Source of the DNA: Bacteroidales bacterium
GTDB taxonomy: Bacteria; Bacteroidota; Bacteroidia; Bacteroidales; ML635J-15
DNA length: 64,000 bases
Reading direction: 5' to 3'
Assembly (NCBI GenBank): GCA_017651185.1
Contig: JAGCDJ010000032.1
Coordinates: 1-64,000 of the forward strand
Shown here: positions 49,518-58,145 of the stretch, piece by piece
Position numbering within the stretch: position 1 is the first letter of the stretch
Layout of the letters: each line of letters opens with the position of its first letter
The notes under the pieces: model-generated
What the model was told of the DNA's origin: nothing
What the model saw: only the letters and a program-made list of their open reading frames with translations
The model's database searches: none
Made by a program: the position numbers and the translations under genes

Positions 49518-51821
49518 ATGGCAATTTTATCAAAGAACAAATACGAGTGGAAATTCTCTAAAATAGGGGGAGTTACTCGTGTAAACATTGAAACAGGGGA
49601 GGACATTGCTCACCTCGCAGAACTAGACCAGAAGATGTGGACGGTTCTCAGCTGTCCGACAAAAGGTCTCGAAATCGATGACAAGACACTTGAAATCCTT
49701 GACCTCGACCACGATGGAAAAATCAAGGTAAACGAAGTAATATCTGCATCGCAGTGGCTGACAAAGGTGCTGAAAGACCCGAATCTGCTCATCAGGCAGG
49801 ATAGTACGCTCAACCTTTCTGACATTGATCAGGAAAACGAGGATGGCAAAAAATTATATGATTCCGCAAAGCAAATCCTGAAGAACCTCGGACTTGAAAA
49901 GGATAGCATCTCGATTGCTGATACATCCGACAGACTTGCAATTTTTGCAAAAACCAGATTCAACGGAGATGGCATTATTACCGAAAACTCTACAGATGAC
50001 GAAGGTCTGAAGGCAATAATTAAGTCGTGCATAGAAACTATTGGCAGTGTTACCGACCGTAGTGGCGACCCTGGCATAAATGCAGACCAGATTGAGGAAT
50101 TCTACACCAATTGCGCTGATTTCGCAGCATGGAGCAAGGATGGTGACGACCGCAAAGAATCTGTTTTCCCATACGGCGACAACACCGAGGCCGCTCTCAA
50201 TGCTTACAACACTTTAAAGGAAAAGATTGACGACTATTTCCTGCGTTGCAAATTGATAGCATTCAACAACGAATCGACCGCTGCATTAGATGTTTCTGTT
50301 GCTCGCTTCGAGGCAATCAGCGACAAGAATCTCACAACTTGCATTGATGAGATTTCAACCTATCCGCTCGCACGCGTTGGTAGCAAGAAGGACTTGATGC
50401 TCAACGAGGGTATAAACCCGGCATGGGAAGCAGCATTCTCGTCATTGAAGAACCTGATTTTCGATGTTGACTTTGCTGGTAAGAATTCAATAAGCGAAAG
50501 CGAATGGAATTCGATTGGCGGAAAGTTCGCAGCATACAAGGAATGGAAGGATGCCAAGAAGGGCGCAGCAGTAGAATCATTAGGACTTGAAGCAGTAAGC
50601 GCTATTTTAACGGAAAACCGCAAGGAAGAACTGTTGTCGCTTGTTGAGCAGGACAAGGCACTGGAAGGCGAAGCCAACGAAATTGAAAGCGTCGACAAGT
50701 TGATGCACTTGTACCGTGACTTCTTCCTGTTGTTGAAGAACTTTGTTACATTCTCAGACTTCTATTCACGCAAGGGCGACAAGGCAATATTCCAGGCAGG
50801 TACATTGTACATCGACCAGCGTAGTTGCGACCTCTGTATAAAGGTGAGCGATATGCCTAAGCATAATTTGACAGCAAGTTTCAGCGGAATGTACATTGCT
50901 TATTGCGACTGCACCTCGAAGACAAAGAACGAGACAATGACCATTGCTGCAGTTATAACCAATGGCGAGGTCAATAACTTGATGGTTGGCAAGAATGCTA
51001 TTTTCTACGACCGCCAAGGCAACGACTGGGATGCAACAATTACAAAGATTATCGAAAACCCGATAAGCATCCGCGAAGCATTCTGGTCACCTTACCGCAA
51101 ATTTGCAAGGTTCATCGAAAACCAGATAAACAAATTTGCTGCTAGTCAGGACGACAAGGTTACAAGCGAAGCAACCGGCTCAATGGAAGCAGCAGGCGAC
51201 CAAATGGTAGCCAACGCAAGTAAGGCGGCACAGAATGTACCTGGTTCCGAAGCCAAGAAGAACCAAGCATTCGACATCGCTAAGTTCTGTGGTATCTTTG
51301 CTGCAATAGGTTTGGCATTGGGATATATTGGCGGTTTCCTCGTTTCGCTTGCTACTGGCTTCTTAAAATTGTCGTGGTGGCAGATGCCTATTGCAATTCT
51401 CGGTGTCATATTGCTCATTTCGGGACCATCGATGATAATTGCATGGCTCAAGTTGCGCAAGCGTAACCTTTCGCCGGTACTCAATGCAAACGGATGGGCA
51501 GTCAATGCTCAGGCATACGTCAACATTAAGTTCGGTGCAACGCTTACCAAGATTGCCAAGTTCCCGCATGTAAAGAACGCAACCGATCCTTTCAAGCAGG
51601 GTATTCCAGTTTGGAGAAAGATACTCTACATCGTGATAGTACTTGGCATAATATTCTGTGCATTGTATTTCACCAATGTATTGTCGCGCGTTGGTCTGCC
51701 TTCACCTTTCCATAAGGATGAGCCAGTAGAAGTTGTGGCAACCGACACTACTGCCACTGCAGTAACCGACAGTATTGTAGAAGCACCTGCCGAAGCACCA
51801 GCGGATGCTCCAACAGAGTAA
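49518..51821 (+). CDS. Large EF-hand-containing membrane protein of unknown function
   Basis: A 767-residue protein I do not recognise. There is no signal peptide. Residues 62-73 form a canonical EF-hand loop (DLDHDGKIKVNE). Two degenerate loops follow, around 147-158 (FNGDGIITEN) and 180-191 (DRSGDPGINADQ). The region to about 540 is mostly helical and acidic, then beta-rich around 420-520 (RKGDKAIFQAGTLYID). Near 590-650 there are two membrane helices, and a third near 698-718 (ILYIVIVLGIIFCALYF), then a Thr/Ala/Pro-rich tail ending APADAPTE. The large N-terminal part is probably cytosolic and tethered to the inner membrane, possibly calcium-responsive. It is monocistronic with its own promoter and terminator. 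Confidence 0.75.
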   Translation: MAILSKNKYEWKFSKIGGVTRVNIETGEDIAHLAELDQKMWTVLSCPTKGLEIDDKTLEILDLDHDGKIKVNEVISASQWLTKVLKDPNLLIRQDSTLNLSDIDQENEDGKKLYDSAKQILKNLGLEKDSISIADTSDRLAIFAKTRFNGDGIITENSTDDEGLKAIIKSCIETIGSVTDRSGDPGINADQIEEFYTNCADFAAWSKDGDDRKESVFPYGDNTEAALNAYNTLKEKIDDYFLRCKLIAFNNESTAALDVSVARFEAISDKNLTTCIDEISTYPLARVGSKKDLMLNEGINPAWEAAFSSLKNLIFDVDFAGKNSISESEWNSIGGKFAAYKEWKDAKKGAAVESLGLEAVSAILTENRKEELLSLVEQDKALEGEANEIESVDKLMHLYRDFFLLLKNFVTFSDFYSRKGDKAIFQAGTLYIDQRSCDLCIKVSDMPKHNLTASFSGMYIAYCDCTSKTKNETMTIAAVITNGEVNNLMVGKNAIFYDRQGNDWDATITKIIENPISIREAFWSPYRKFARFIENQINKFAASQDDKVTSEATGSMEAAGDQMVANASKAAQNVPGSEAKKNQAFDIAKFCGIFAAIGLALGYIGGFLVSLATGFLKLSWWQMPIAILGVILLISGPSMIIAWLKLRKRNLSPVLNANGWAVNAQAYVNIKFGATLTKIAKFPHVKNATDPFKQGIPVWRKILYIVIVLGIIFCALYFTNVLSRVGLPSPFHKDEPVEVVATDTTATAVTDSIVEAPAEAPADAPTE

Positions 51822-51853
51822 ACCTAAGTCAAAACCACATATTTTCTTTGTGG

Positions 51854-51880
51854 AGGGCTGCCGAGAGGCGGCCTTTTTTT
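51854..51880 (+). terminator. Rho-independent terminator of the EF-hand protein gene
   Basis: AGGGCTGCC-GAGA-GGCGGCCTT, 9 bp with G:T pairs, then a T-run to 51880. Confidence 0.88.
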
Positions 51881-52310
51881 ATGACTATAGTTGTCCAGCA
51901 TAATAATAGGAACTATATACATGTTGTTAACTCTCTTGCTTGTCATTGCTTGTTTCACTGAGCGAGGTAAAGGTTCCGCAAGTTAGAATGTTTTTAAAGA
52001 TGAAAACAGAACAAATTCGTTTGTTATGTTGAGACACAAAAAACATCTGCAAAAGCAAACAATAACCGATACGGAATGGGGGAGCAGAGTAAGCCGCTCG
52101 CTGAGTAGTCCCCCTGAGCGTAGTCGAAGGGTGTCGAAGCGCGGCTATATACAAGGAGATTAGTTGCGCTGAACTGAAGGTTAGCTATGCTGAACTGAAG
52201 GTTGGCTTTGCCGAGCTAAAGGTTGCTCACTTCGTTTCGCGAGACAGCAAGCAACGTTCCGTACAGACGGGTTATATAAAATGAAATGAGTCAACTCGTA
52301 TATAGATACC
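51881..52310. repeat. Gene-free region with REP-like and 21-bp tandem repeats
   Basis: No credible gene. A REP-like CCCTGAGCGTAGTCGAAGGG lies at 52112-52131; a relative is in the hairpin at 55480-55511. Three 21-bp direct repeats (GCTGAACTGAAGGTTAGCTA type) lie at 52168-52188, 52189-52209 and 52210-52230. The third matches the element near 11205. CGATACGGAATGGGGGAG (about 52068) matches the region near 27443. Confidence 0.65.
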
Positions 52311-52312
52311 AT

Positions 52313-52339
52313 AAAAAAAGGTATGCATCAGCATACCTT
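52313..52339 (-). terminator. Terminator of the small T9SS cargo gene
   Basis: On the minus strand AAGGTATGC-TGAT-GCATACCTT, a perfect 9-bp stem, runs into seven T. It lies 26 nt past the stop at 52365. Confidence 0.88.
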
Positions 52340-52364
52340 CTTATTATAGTTGCAATAAATTCTT

Positions 52365-53054
52365 TTAGTGTGCCACTACGATTTTCACAGTCTTTTCTGC
52401 TTTGCCATCGTTGTATAGGCGGCATACATAGTAACCGTTCTTCCAGGTGCTGCAGTTTACAGAAATGCGGTTGTTGTCGGAAGCTACATGCTTAACCATT
52501 TGTCCGAGAACGTTGTAAATTTCAACATAGCTGTTCTTGCCGAATCCGTTTTCGATTATGAACGATTCGTTTGCTGGACTTGGGTAAACATTGAATGCGT
52601 TTGCAAGGTTGCTTTCGATTCCTGTTGTGGTCGCATGAATGTTGAAGTTTGCTTCAGGTGAACCGCCAGTAGGATAAACAGTTAAAACAAAATCGTTTGC
52701 AGATAATGTTGTTATGTTCAAATGAATCAACTGCTCTGCTCCAGCAGCCAAAGTGAACTTAGGACTATGAGGCGGGTTTCCACAGTTTCCGCCAGGTTCG
52801 GTACACATTGTTGCATTGGCTTCTTGACCTGGTGTAACATTATCACCATTCACCCTAAGGTATGCCTTTAGGTTTGCTATTTCTGACGAACTGTTATTTT
52901 TTACCTTGAAATATAAATCTGTTGAAACACCAGCCTGGATGTTTATGGTAGTTCCGCTTATTTCCTCATTTTGTTCGTTATAGATGGCAATCTGAGAAAA
53001 TGCTTGTGAAATACAAGCAATTAAGACAACTATGAGTATATATACACGTTTCAT
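52365..53054 (-). CDS. Small secreted protein with T9SS type A sorting domain
   Basis: A 229-residue protein with a signal peptide (MKRVYILIVVLIACISQAFSQ). A single Ig-like beta domain (about 22-140) begins IAIYNEQNEEISGTTINIQAG and has a Cys pair in MCTEPGGNCGNPP. The C-terminal type A sorting domain (about 150-229) contains NAFNVYPSPANESFIIENGF, YVEIYNVLGQMV and GYYVCRLYNDGKAEKTVKIV. The sorting domain directs passage through the T9SS and usually attachment to surface lipopolysaccharide. The function of the Ig-like part is unknown. The ATG at 53054 is fixed by the promoter at 53071-53102, which lies inside any longer frame. Confidence 0.86.
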   Translation of the reverse strand: MKRVYILIVVLIACISQAFSQIAIYNEQNEEISGTTINIQAGVSTDLYFKVKNNSSSEIANLKAYLRVNGDNVTPGQEANATMCTEPGGNCGNPPHSPKFTLAAGAEQLIHLNITTLSANDFVLTVYPTGGSPEANFNIHATTTGIESNLANAFNVYPSPANESFIIENGFGKNSYVEIYNVLGQMVKHVASDNNRISVNCSTWKNGYYVCRLYNDGKAEKTVKIVVAH

Positions 53055-53070
53055 ATATCTAAAATTTTCT

Positions 53071-53102
53071 GCAAAAATACAAAAATCTTTTTGTTCCGAC
53101 AA
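53071..53102 (-). promoter_or_regulatory. Promoter of the small T9SS cargo gene
   Basis: On the minus strand TATTTTTGC (53079-53071) with TTG (53102-53100) 20 nt upstream. The leader is about 10-15 nt. Confidence 0.7.
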
Positions 53103-53182
53103 TGCTTTTTTGAAAAAAGTTTAATCAAATATGCACGATTAAAATATTTGTTGTTGTGGAATGCTTTTTGATAAAAAAGTAT

Positions 53183-53190
53183 TATCTTTG
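53183..53190 (+). promoter_or_regulatory. -7 box of the TlpA-like gene
   Basis: TATCTTTG matches TAnnTTTG, 20 nt before the ATG at 53211. No -33 element sits at the usual distance. Confidence 0.5.
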
Positions 53191-53210
53191 TTTTTAAAAT
53201 ATTTACAAGT

Positions 53211-53747
53211 ATGAAGAAAATTGTATTAGCAATACTTGCATTTGCAGTATGCGCAACATTGTACTCGCAAGAGGTTCCGCAGGTTCAACTCAAGGACTTG
53301 AAGGGTAAAGTGGTAAATTCGCAGGACATGATTGAAAATGATGGCAAGCCAGTAATGATTTGTTTCTTTGCTACTTGGTGCAAACCATGCGTTAAGGAGT
53401 TGACTGCTTTCAGTGAGGTTTACGAGGATTGGGCTGACGAGACTGGAGTAAAGATAATTGCAGTTTCGATTGACGATGCCCGCAGTACAAATTCGGTTGG
53501 TCCGTTTGTAAATACCCGTGGCTGGGAATTTGATGTTTATCTGGATGCCAACGGCGATTTCAAGCGCGCTATGAATGTAAACAATGTTCCTCATTCGTTC
53601 CTGCTCGATGGCAAGGGCAATGTGGCTTGGCAGCATACTTCCTATCTCGAAGGCGATGAAGCCGAAACTTTTGAGATGATAAAGAAGGTTGCCGCTGGCG
53701 AATCGCTGAAGGGCGAACCTCAGAAGGAAGAAAAAGAAGAGGAATAG
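53211..53747 (+). CDS. TlpA-like exported thioredoxin
   Basis: A 178-residue thiol-disulphide oxidoreductase with a signal peptide (MKKIVLAILAFAVCATLYSQ). The active site is FFATWCKPCVKEL, and NNVPHSFLLDGKGNVAWQHT has the cis-Pro loop. The IIAVSIDDARST segment is typical of the AhpC/TSA-related TlpA group. A Lys/Glu-rich tail ends KEEKEEE. It probably keeps periplasmic or outer-membrane cysteines reduced. It is followed on the same strand by a DUF6029 barrel gene and an Omp28-like gene with its own CxxC, so the three may form a redox-linked envelope unit. Confidence 0.9.
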   Translation: MKKIVLAILAFAVCATLYSQEVPQVQLKDLKGKVVNSQDMIENDGKPVMICFFATWCKPCVKELTAFSEVYEDWADETGVKIIAVSIDDARSTNSVGPFVNTRGWEFDVYLDANGDFKRAMNVNNVPHSFLLDGKGNVAWQHTSYLEGDEAETFEMIKKVAAGESLKGEPQKEEKEEE

Positions 53748-53815
53748 TGCCTTTGATTCCGTGTTTCCCTCAAAAGGAAAACATTTTACAACTAATAATG
53801 CGAACATTATAGTAT

Positions 53816-55477
53816 ATGAAGAGATTTTTATTTCTGCTTGTTGCTGTGTTTTCTGCTGTTTCGTTGATGGCGCAGAAGGATGGTAAAAGCGAGAACAAAT
53901 TCAACGTGTCTGGAAATTTCCAGAGCGACCTGCAATATTATTTCGAGGACCAGAAGATTGGCGCAGTAGCCGTTGATGAACGATTGCTGTCGAACTCGTA
54001 TGCCAACTTTATGATTTCGTATGGTAAATTTTCTGCTGGCGTGCGCTTCGAGGGGTATTACAATACCTTGCTCGGATTCCCGAATTCGGGCGGCAAGAAT
54101 GATGGTTTTGGCGTTCCGTCGTATTGGGCAAACTTCACCAATGATAAGTTAGAAGTCACGGTTGGTCATTTTTACGAGCAGTTCGGCAACGGTCTTACCT
54201 TGCGTTCGTACGAGGAGAAGTCGCTCGGTATCGACAATGCAATTCTCGGTGCGCGTGTAAAGTACACGATTGTACCAGGTGTAAACATAAAAGGTTTAGT
54301 CGGTAAGCAACGCTACTACTGGGATCTTTCCGATGGCATCCTTCGTGGTGTAGATGGCGAAATTCAGTTTAATGAAATGATAAAATCATTGAACGATAGT
54401 CAGTTCCGCTTTGGAATCGGCGGTAGTTTTGTGAGCAAGTACCAGAAGGAGGATAATCCTATATACAACTTGCCGAATAATGTGGCTACTGGCGCAGGTC
54501 GTATCAATATTGGTTATTCGGGTTTCAGTTTGATTTCGGAATATGCCTACAAGGTAAACGACCCGTCGGCTGACAACAACTACATTTATCGTCCCGGGCA
54601 GGCATTCCTTATCAATGCTACCTATTCGCAGAAGGGACTTGGTGTGATACTTTCAACCAAGTGGGTCGACAACATGTCGCTCCGTAGCGACCGCAACGCC
54701 ACGCTTTCCGATGTGACCGTAAGTTATTTGCCGGAAATTACCCGCAACTACACATACGTTTTGCAAGCATTCTACCCATACGCAAGCCAGCCAATGGGCG
54801 AATGGGGTGTAAAGGGTGAGTTCTTCTATAAATTCAAGAAAGGCAGCAAGTTGGGCGGAAAGTATGGAACAACTATAACTCTCAACTATTCGCGTGTACA
54901 CAACATAAAGAAAACTGCAATAAACGATTCTACGCCTATCGGAACGACAGGAACATACGGATATAACACTTCGCTGTTTGCTGTCGGCAAGGAACTTTAT
55001 TACCAGGACATAAATGTGGAAATTTCGAAGAAATGGTCGAAGAAATGGTACACTAACATTGCCTACATGAACTTGTATTATAACTATAATGTACTAATGG
55101 GTACAGCAGGACACGACAATGTGAAAGCCAACATTGGTGTTATTGAAGCAACTTATAAGATTACCGACAAGTATGCTTTGAAGGGCGAAGTTCAGGCAAT
55201 GTTCACCAAGCAGGACAAGGGCAACTGGATTCTTGGGCAACTTGAGTTTACTATGCCAAACTGGTTCTTTACAGTGTTCGACAATTGGAACTATGGCAAT
55301 CCTGACAAAGGTGCTCGGGTTCACTATTTCAATGTTGGCTTCGGCTATGTGAAGGGTGGCAACCGCATTCAACTCACCTACGGCAAGCAGCGCGAAGGCG
55401 TTATGTGCGTTGGTGGTGTGTGCAGGCATGTTCCAGCATCCAATGGATTTGCACTTTCAATTTCAAGTACATTCTAG
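53816..55477 (+). CDS. DUF6029-family outer-membrane beta-barrel protein
   Basis: A 553-residue outer-membrane protein with a signal peptide (MKRFLFLLVAVFSAVSLMAQ). The mature part begins KFNVSGNFQSDLQYYFED and has strongly alternating strands with many Tyr/Phe/Gly, such as YGKFSAGVRFEGYYNTL, VGHFYEQFGNGLTLRSYEE and YHFNVGFGYV-type strands near the end. It finishes LSISSTF with a terminal aromatic residue, as barrels do. The RSYEEKSLGIDNAILGARV block is typical of DUF6029 proteins. Function unknown. It is preceded by a TlpA-like and followed by an Omp28-like gene, an arrangement I have seen in Bacteroidota. Confidence 0.85.
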   Translation: MKRFLFLLVAVFSAVSLMAQKDGKSENKFNVSGNFQSDLQYYFEDQKIGAVAVDERLLSNSYANFMISYGKFSAGVRFEGYYNTLLGFPNSGGKNDGFGVPSYWANFTNDKLEVTVGHFYEQFGNGLTLRSYEEKSLGIDNAILGARVKYTIVPGVNIKGLVGKQRYYWDLSDGILRGVDGEIQFNEMIKSLNDSQFRFGIGGSFVSKYQKEDNPIYNLPNNVATGAGRINIGYSGFSLISEYAYKVNDPSADNNYIYRPGQAFLINATYSQKGLGVILSTKWVDNMSLRSDRNATLSDVTVSYLPEITRNYTYVLQAFYPYASQPMGEWGVKGEFFYKFKKGSKLGGKYGTTITLNYSRVHNIKKTAINDSTPIGTTGTYGYNTSLFAVGKELYYQDINVEISKKWSKKWYTNIAYMNLYYNYNVLMGTAGHDNVKANIGVIEATYKITDKYALKGEVQAMFTKQDKGNWILGQLEFTMPNWFFTVFDNWNYGNPDKGARVHYFNVGFGYVKGGNRIQLTYGKQREGVMCVGGVCRHVPASNGFALSISSTF

Positions 55478-55479
55478 AT

Positions 55480-55511
55480 ATTCGCTCCCTGAACTTGTCG
55501 AAGGGGCGAAT
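55480..55511. terminator. REP-like hairpin between the DUF6029 and Omp28-like genes
   Basis: ATTCGCTCCCT (55480-55490) and AGGGGCGAAT (55502-55511) form a stem with a bulged T, and the loop is GAACTTGTCGA. Its CCCTGAACTTGTCGAAGGGG core is related to 52112-52131. No T-run follows, so it may be a dispersed palindrome rather than a terminator. Confidence 0.5.
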
Positions 55512-55537
55512 TAGATTTATTTAATAAAAAAATGATT

Positions 55538-56404
55538 ATGAAGAAAACAATAATACTTACACTCGCAGTGCTGCTTGCAGGAATATTCGCAGTTTCGTGC
55601 GACAAGATAGATGACGGTGAATATATAAAGGAAGGTTCGAACATTTGGTATGGTCGTAAAATTGTAATACTCGATTTTACTGGACACAAGTGTGGAAACT
55701 GTCCCAAGGGTCATAAGGCAATAACTGCGCTGGAGGAAAAGTTCGGTGAAGCGGTCGTGCCGATTGCAGTGCATTGTACATACTATGGCAACACCAATCC
55801 CAATGCCTCGCCGCATAGCACCGACACTTCTTTCAACTACGATTTCCGTTGCGAGGAAGGCATCTTCCTTGGCGGTGGCGATACCGATGGCGGTTACATG
55901 GACTTGGATGCTGTACCTGCTGGTTTGATAAATACTTTCAATCCTGCATTGGTCAACAATTCTACAAACGGTTGGGCAACCGATTTCGCAAAATATTATT
56001 CTACATATCCCGAATTTTCGTTCGAGGTAAACACAGCGTTTGCCGACAGTGCAATATCTGCCGACATAAAGTTAAAGGCAGAGGTTGTAACATCGCGTAA
56101 ATTGTCGCTCGTTGCCTATGTAATCGAGGATGGAATCGTTGGTTGGCAGTTCGACTATGAGTCCAATCCGCAGGAAATTGGCAACTATGTTCACAATCAT
56201 GTTCTCCGTACAAGCTTAAATGGTGTTTTCGGTGAAGAAGTAAAGACAAATGATTCGCAGTTGTCTGCTGGAGATGTTATTGAAAAGAGTTATTCAAAGG
56301 AAATAAAGTCCGATTGGAATATAGACAACTGCAAGGTTGTAGTGTTTGTTTTCGATACCGACACCAAGGAAATACTGCAGGCGGAAATTGTAAATGTAGA
56401 ATAA
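55538..56404 (+). CDS. Omp28-like lipoprotein with thioredoxin-type CxxC
   Basis: A 288-residue lipoprotein. The signal peptide ends AVSC, with the lipid-carrying Cys. The first half resembles a thioredoxin fold: KIVILDFTGHKCGNCPKGHKA has a CGNC active site, and VVPIAVHCTYYG follows. The middle contains YMDLDAVPAGLINTF with a cis-Pro-like Pro. The second half is beta-rich, with KLSLVAYVIEDGIVGWQ and DVIEKSYSKEIK, as in Omp28-type proteins. It probably sits at the outer membrane. ATGs at 55532 and 55538 are both possible; MKKTIILTL is the more usual signal peptide start. It ends about 50 nt before ettA. Confidence 0.82.
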   Translation: MKKTIILTLAVLLAGIFAVSCDKIDDGEYIKEGSNIWYGRKIVILDFTGHKCGNCPKGHKAITALEEKFGEAVVPIAVHCTYYGNTNPNASPHSTDTSFNYDFRCEEGIFLGGGDTDGGYMDLDAVPAGLINTFNPALVNNSTNGWATDFAKYYSTYPEFSFEVNTAFADSAISADIKLKAEVVTSRKLSLVAYVIEDGIVGWQFDYESNPQEIGNYVHNHVLRTSLNGVFGEEVKTNDSQLSAGDVIEKSYSKEIKSDWNIDNCKVVVFVFDTDTKEILQAEIVNVE

Positions 56405-56455
56405 CGGTATAGTTTCCGCAAGGTATTTTGTTTCTCCATTTGTAAAAATATAACC

Positions 56456-58144
56456 ATGAGTGATATAGATAACAAGATCATCTTTTCGATGGTCAATGTA
56501 AGCAAGAAGATTCCGCCGCAGAGGCAGATATTGAAGGATATTTATCTGTCGTTCTTCTACGGTGCGAAAATAGGTATAATTGGTCTCAACGGTTCGGGAA
56601 AGTCAACACTTCTGAAGATAATCGCGGGAGTTGACAAGGCATTTGAAGGCGAAGTGGCATTTTCACCGGGATACACAGTTGGTTATTTGCCTCAGGAACC
56701 TGAACTCGACAACAGCAAGACCGTGAAGGAAATCGTTGAGGAAGGCGTACACGAAATAGTTTCGATGCTCAAGGAGTACGAGGAGATAAACGATTTGTTC
56801 GGTTTGCCCGAGTACTACGAGGACCCCGACAAGATGGACAAACTTATGAACCGTCAGGCGGAATTGCAGGACAAGATTGATGCTGCCGATGCGTGGAACA
56901 TCGATTCGAAACTCGAACGTGCTATGGATGCACTGCGTTGTCCCGATGGCGACGAGTCGGTTGCTCACCTTTCGGGAGGCGAACGCCGTCGCGTGGCATT
57001 GTGCCGTTTGCTGCTCACCGAACCCGACATTTTGTTGCTCGATGAGCCTACCAACCACTTGGATGCTGAGTCAATCCACTGGCTTGAACAGCACTTGCAG
57101 CAGTACAAGGGCACTGTAATCTGTGTTACTCACGACCGCTACTTCCTCGACAATGTTGCTGGCTGGATTCTCGAACTCGACCGTGGCGAAGGTATTCCGT
57201 GGAAGGGCAACTATTCGTCGTGGTTGGAGCAGAAGACCGCCCGCATGGCAATGGAGGAGAAGGTTGCTTCGAAGCGTCGCAAGACTTTGGAACGCGAGCT
57301 TGAGTGGGTGCGAATGTCGCCTAAGGCACGTGGAACCAAGTCGAAAGCCCGTCTGTCGGCATACGATAGGATGCTCAACGAGGATGTAAAGCAGAAAGAG
57401 GAAAAACTCGAAATCTTCATCCCAAACGGACCACGTCTGGGCGACAAGGTTTTGGTTGCTAACAATATCACAAAGGCATTTGGCGACAAGTTGTTATTCG
57501 AAAATCTTAGTTTCTCGCTTCCGCCAGCAGGAATTGTCGGTATCATCGGTCCTAACGGTGCAGGAAAGACTACGCTTTTCCGCCTGATGATGGGACTTGT
57601 GCAGCCCGACAGCGGGAGTTTCGAAATTGGCGAAACTGTAAAAATCGGCTATGTTGACCAGGCTCACGAGGCTATTGACCCCGAAAAGACTGTCTTTGAG
57701 GTAATTTCGGGTGGTGCTGAGTTTGTTCAGTTGGGTGGAAAACTGGTAAATGCTCGTGCATACGTAGGTCGTTTCAACTTCAGCGGTGCCGACCAGGAAA
57801 AGAAGTGCGGTGTGCTGTCGGGTGGCGAGCGCAACCGTCTGCATCTGGCATTGACCTTGAAGTCGGAAGCCAACGTATTGCTCCTCGATGAACCTACCAA
57901 CGATATTGATGTCAACACCTTGCGTGCTTTGGAAGATGGTCTGGAAGATTTTGCAGGCTGTGCAGTAGTAATCACTCACGACCGTTGGTTCCTCGACCGC
58001 GTTGCAACGCATATTCTAGCATTCGAAGGCGACTCGCAGGTGGTTTTCTTCGAAGGTTCCTATTCGGAATACGAGGAAAACAAGCGCAAACGTCTTGGCG
58101 ACATCGACCCGCATAGGATTAAGTATAGAAAATTGATGGAATAA
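56456..58144 (+). CDS. ettA: Energy-dependent translational throttle protein EttA (ABC-F)
   Basis: A 562-residue ABC-F ATPase that binds the ribosomal E-site and tunes the first elongation steps according to ATP level. The two ABC domains carry Walker A GLNGSGKST and GPNGAGKTT, signatures LSGGERRR and LSGGERNR, and Walker B with LLDEPTNHLD and LLDEPTNDID. The inserted arm between them contains EEINDLFGLPEYYED in domain 1. The interdomain linker near 245-330 is Lys/Arg-rich, with the LELDRGEGIPWKGNYSSWL block that marks EttA. There are no membrane segments. It is followed 1 nt later by the GH16-like gene, unusual company for a translation factor. Confidence 0.95.
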   Translation: MSDIDNKIIFSMVNVSKKIPPQRQILKDIYLSFFYGAKIGIIGLNGSGKSTLLKIIAGVDKAFEGEVAFSPGYTVGYLPQEPELDNSKTVKEIVEEGVHEIVSMLKEYEEINDLFGLPEYYEDPDKMDKLMNRQAELQDKIDAADAWNIDSKLERAMDALRCPDGDESVAHLSGGERRRVALCRLLLTEPDILLLDEPTNHLDAESIHWLEQHLQQYKGTVICVTHDRYFLDNVAGWILELDRGEGIPWKGNYSSWLEQKTARMAMEEKVASKRRKTLERELEWVRMSPKARGTKSKARLSAYDRMLNEDVKQKEEKLEIFIPNGPRLGDKVLVANNITKAFGDKLLFENLSFSLPPAGIVGIIGPNGAGKTTLFRLMMGLVQPDSGSFEIGETVKIGYVDQAHEAIDPEKTVFEVISGGAEFVQLGGKLVNARAYVGRFNFSGADQEKKCGVLSGGERNRLHLALTLKSEANVLLLDEPTNDIDVNTLRALEDGLEDFAGCAVVITHDRWFLDRVATHILAFEGDSQVVFFEGSYSEYEENKRKRLGDIDPHRIKYRKLME

Positions 58145-58145
58145 G

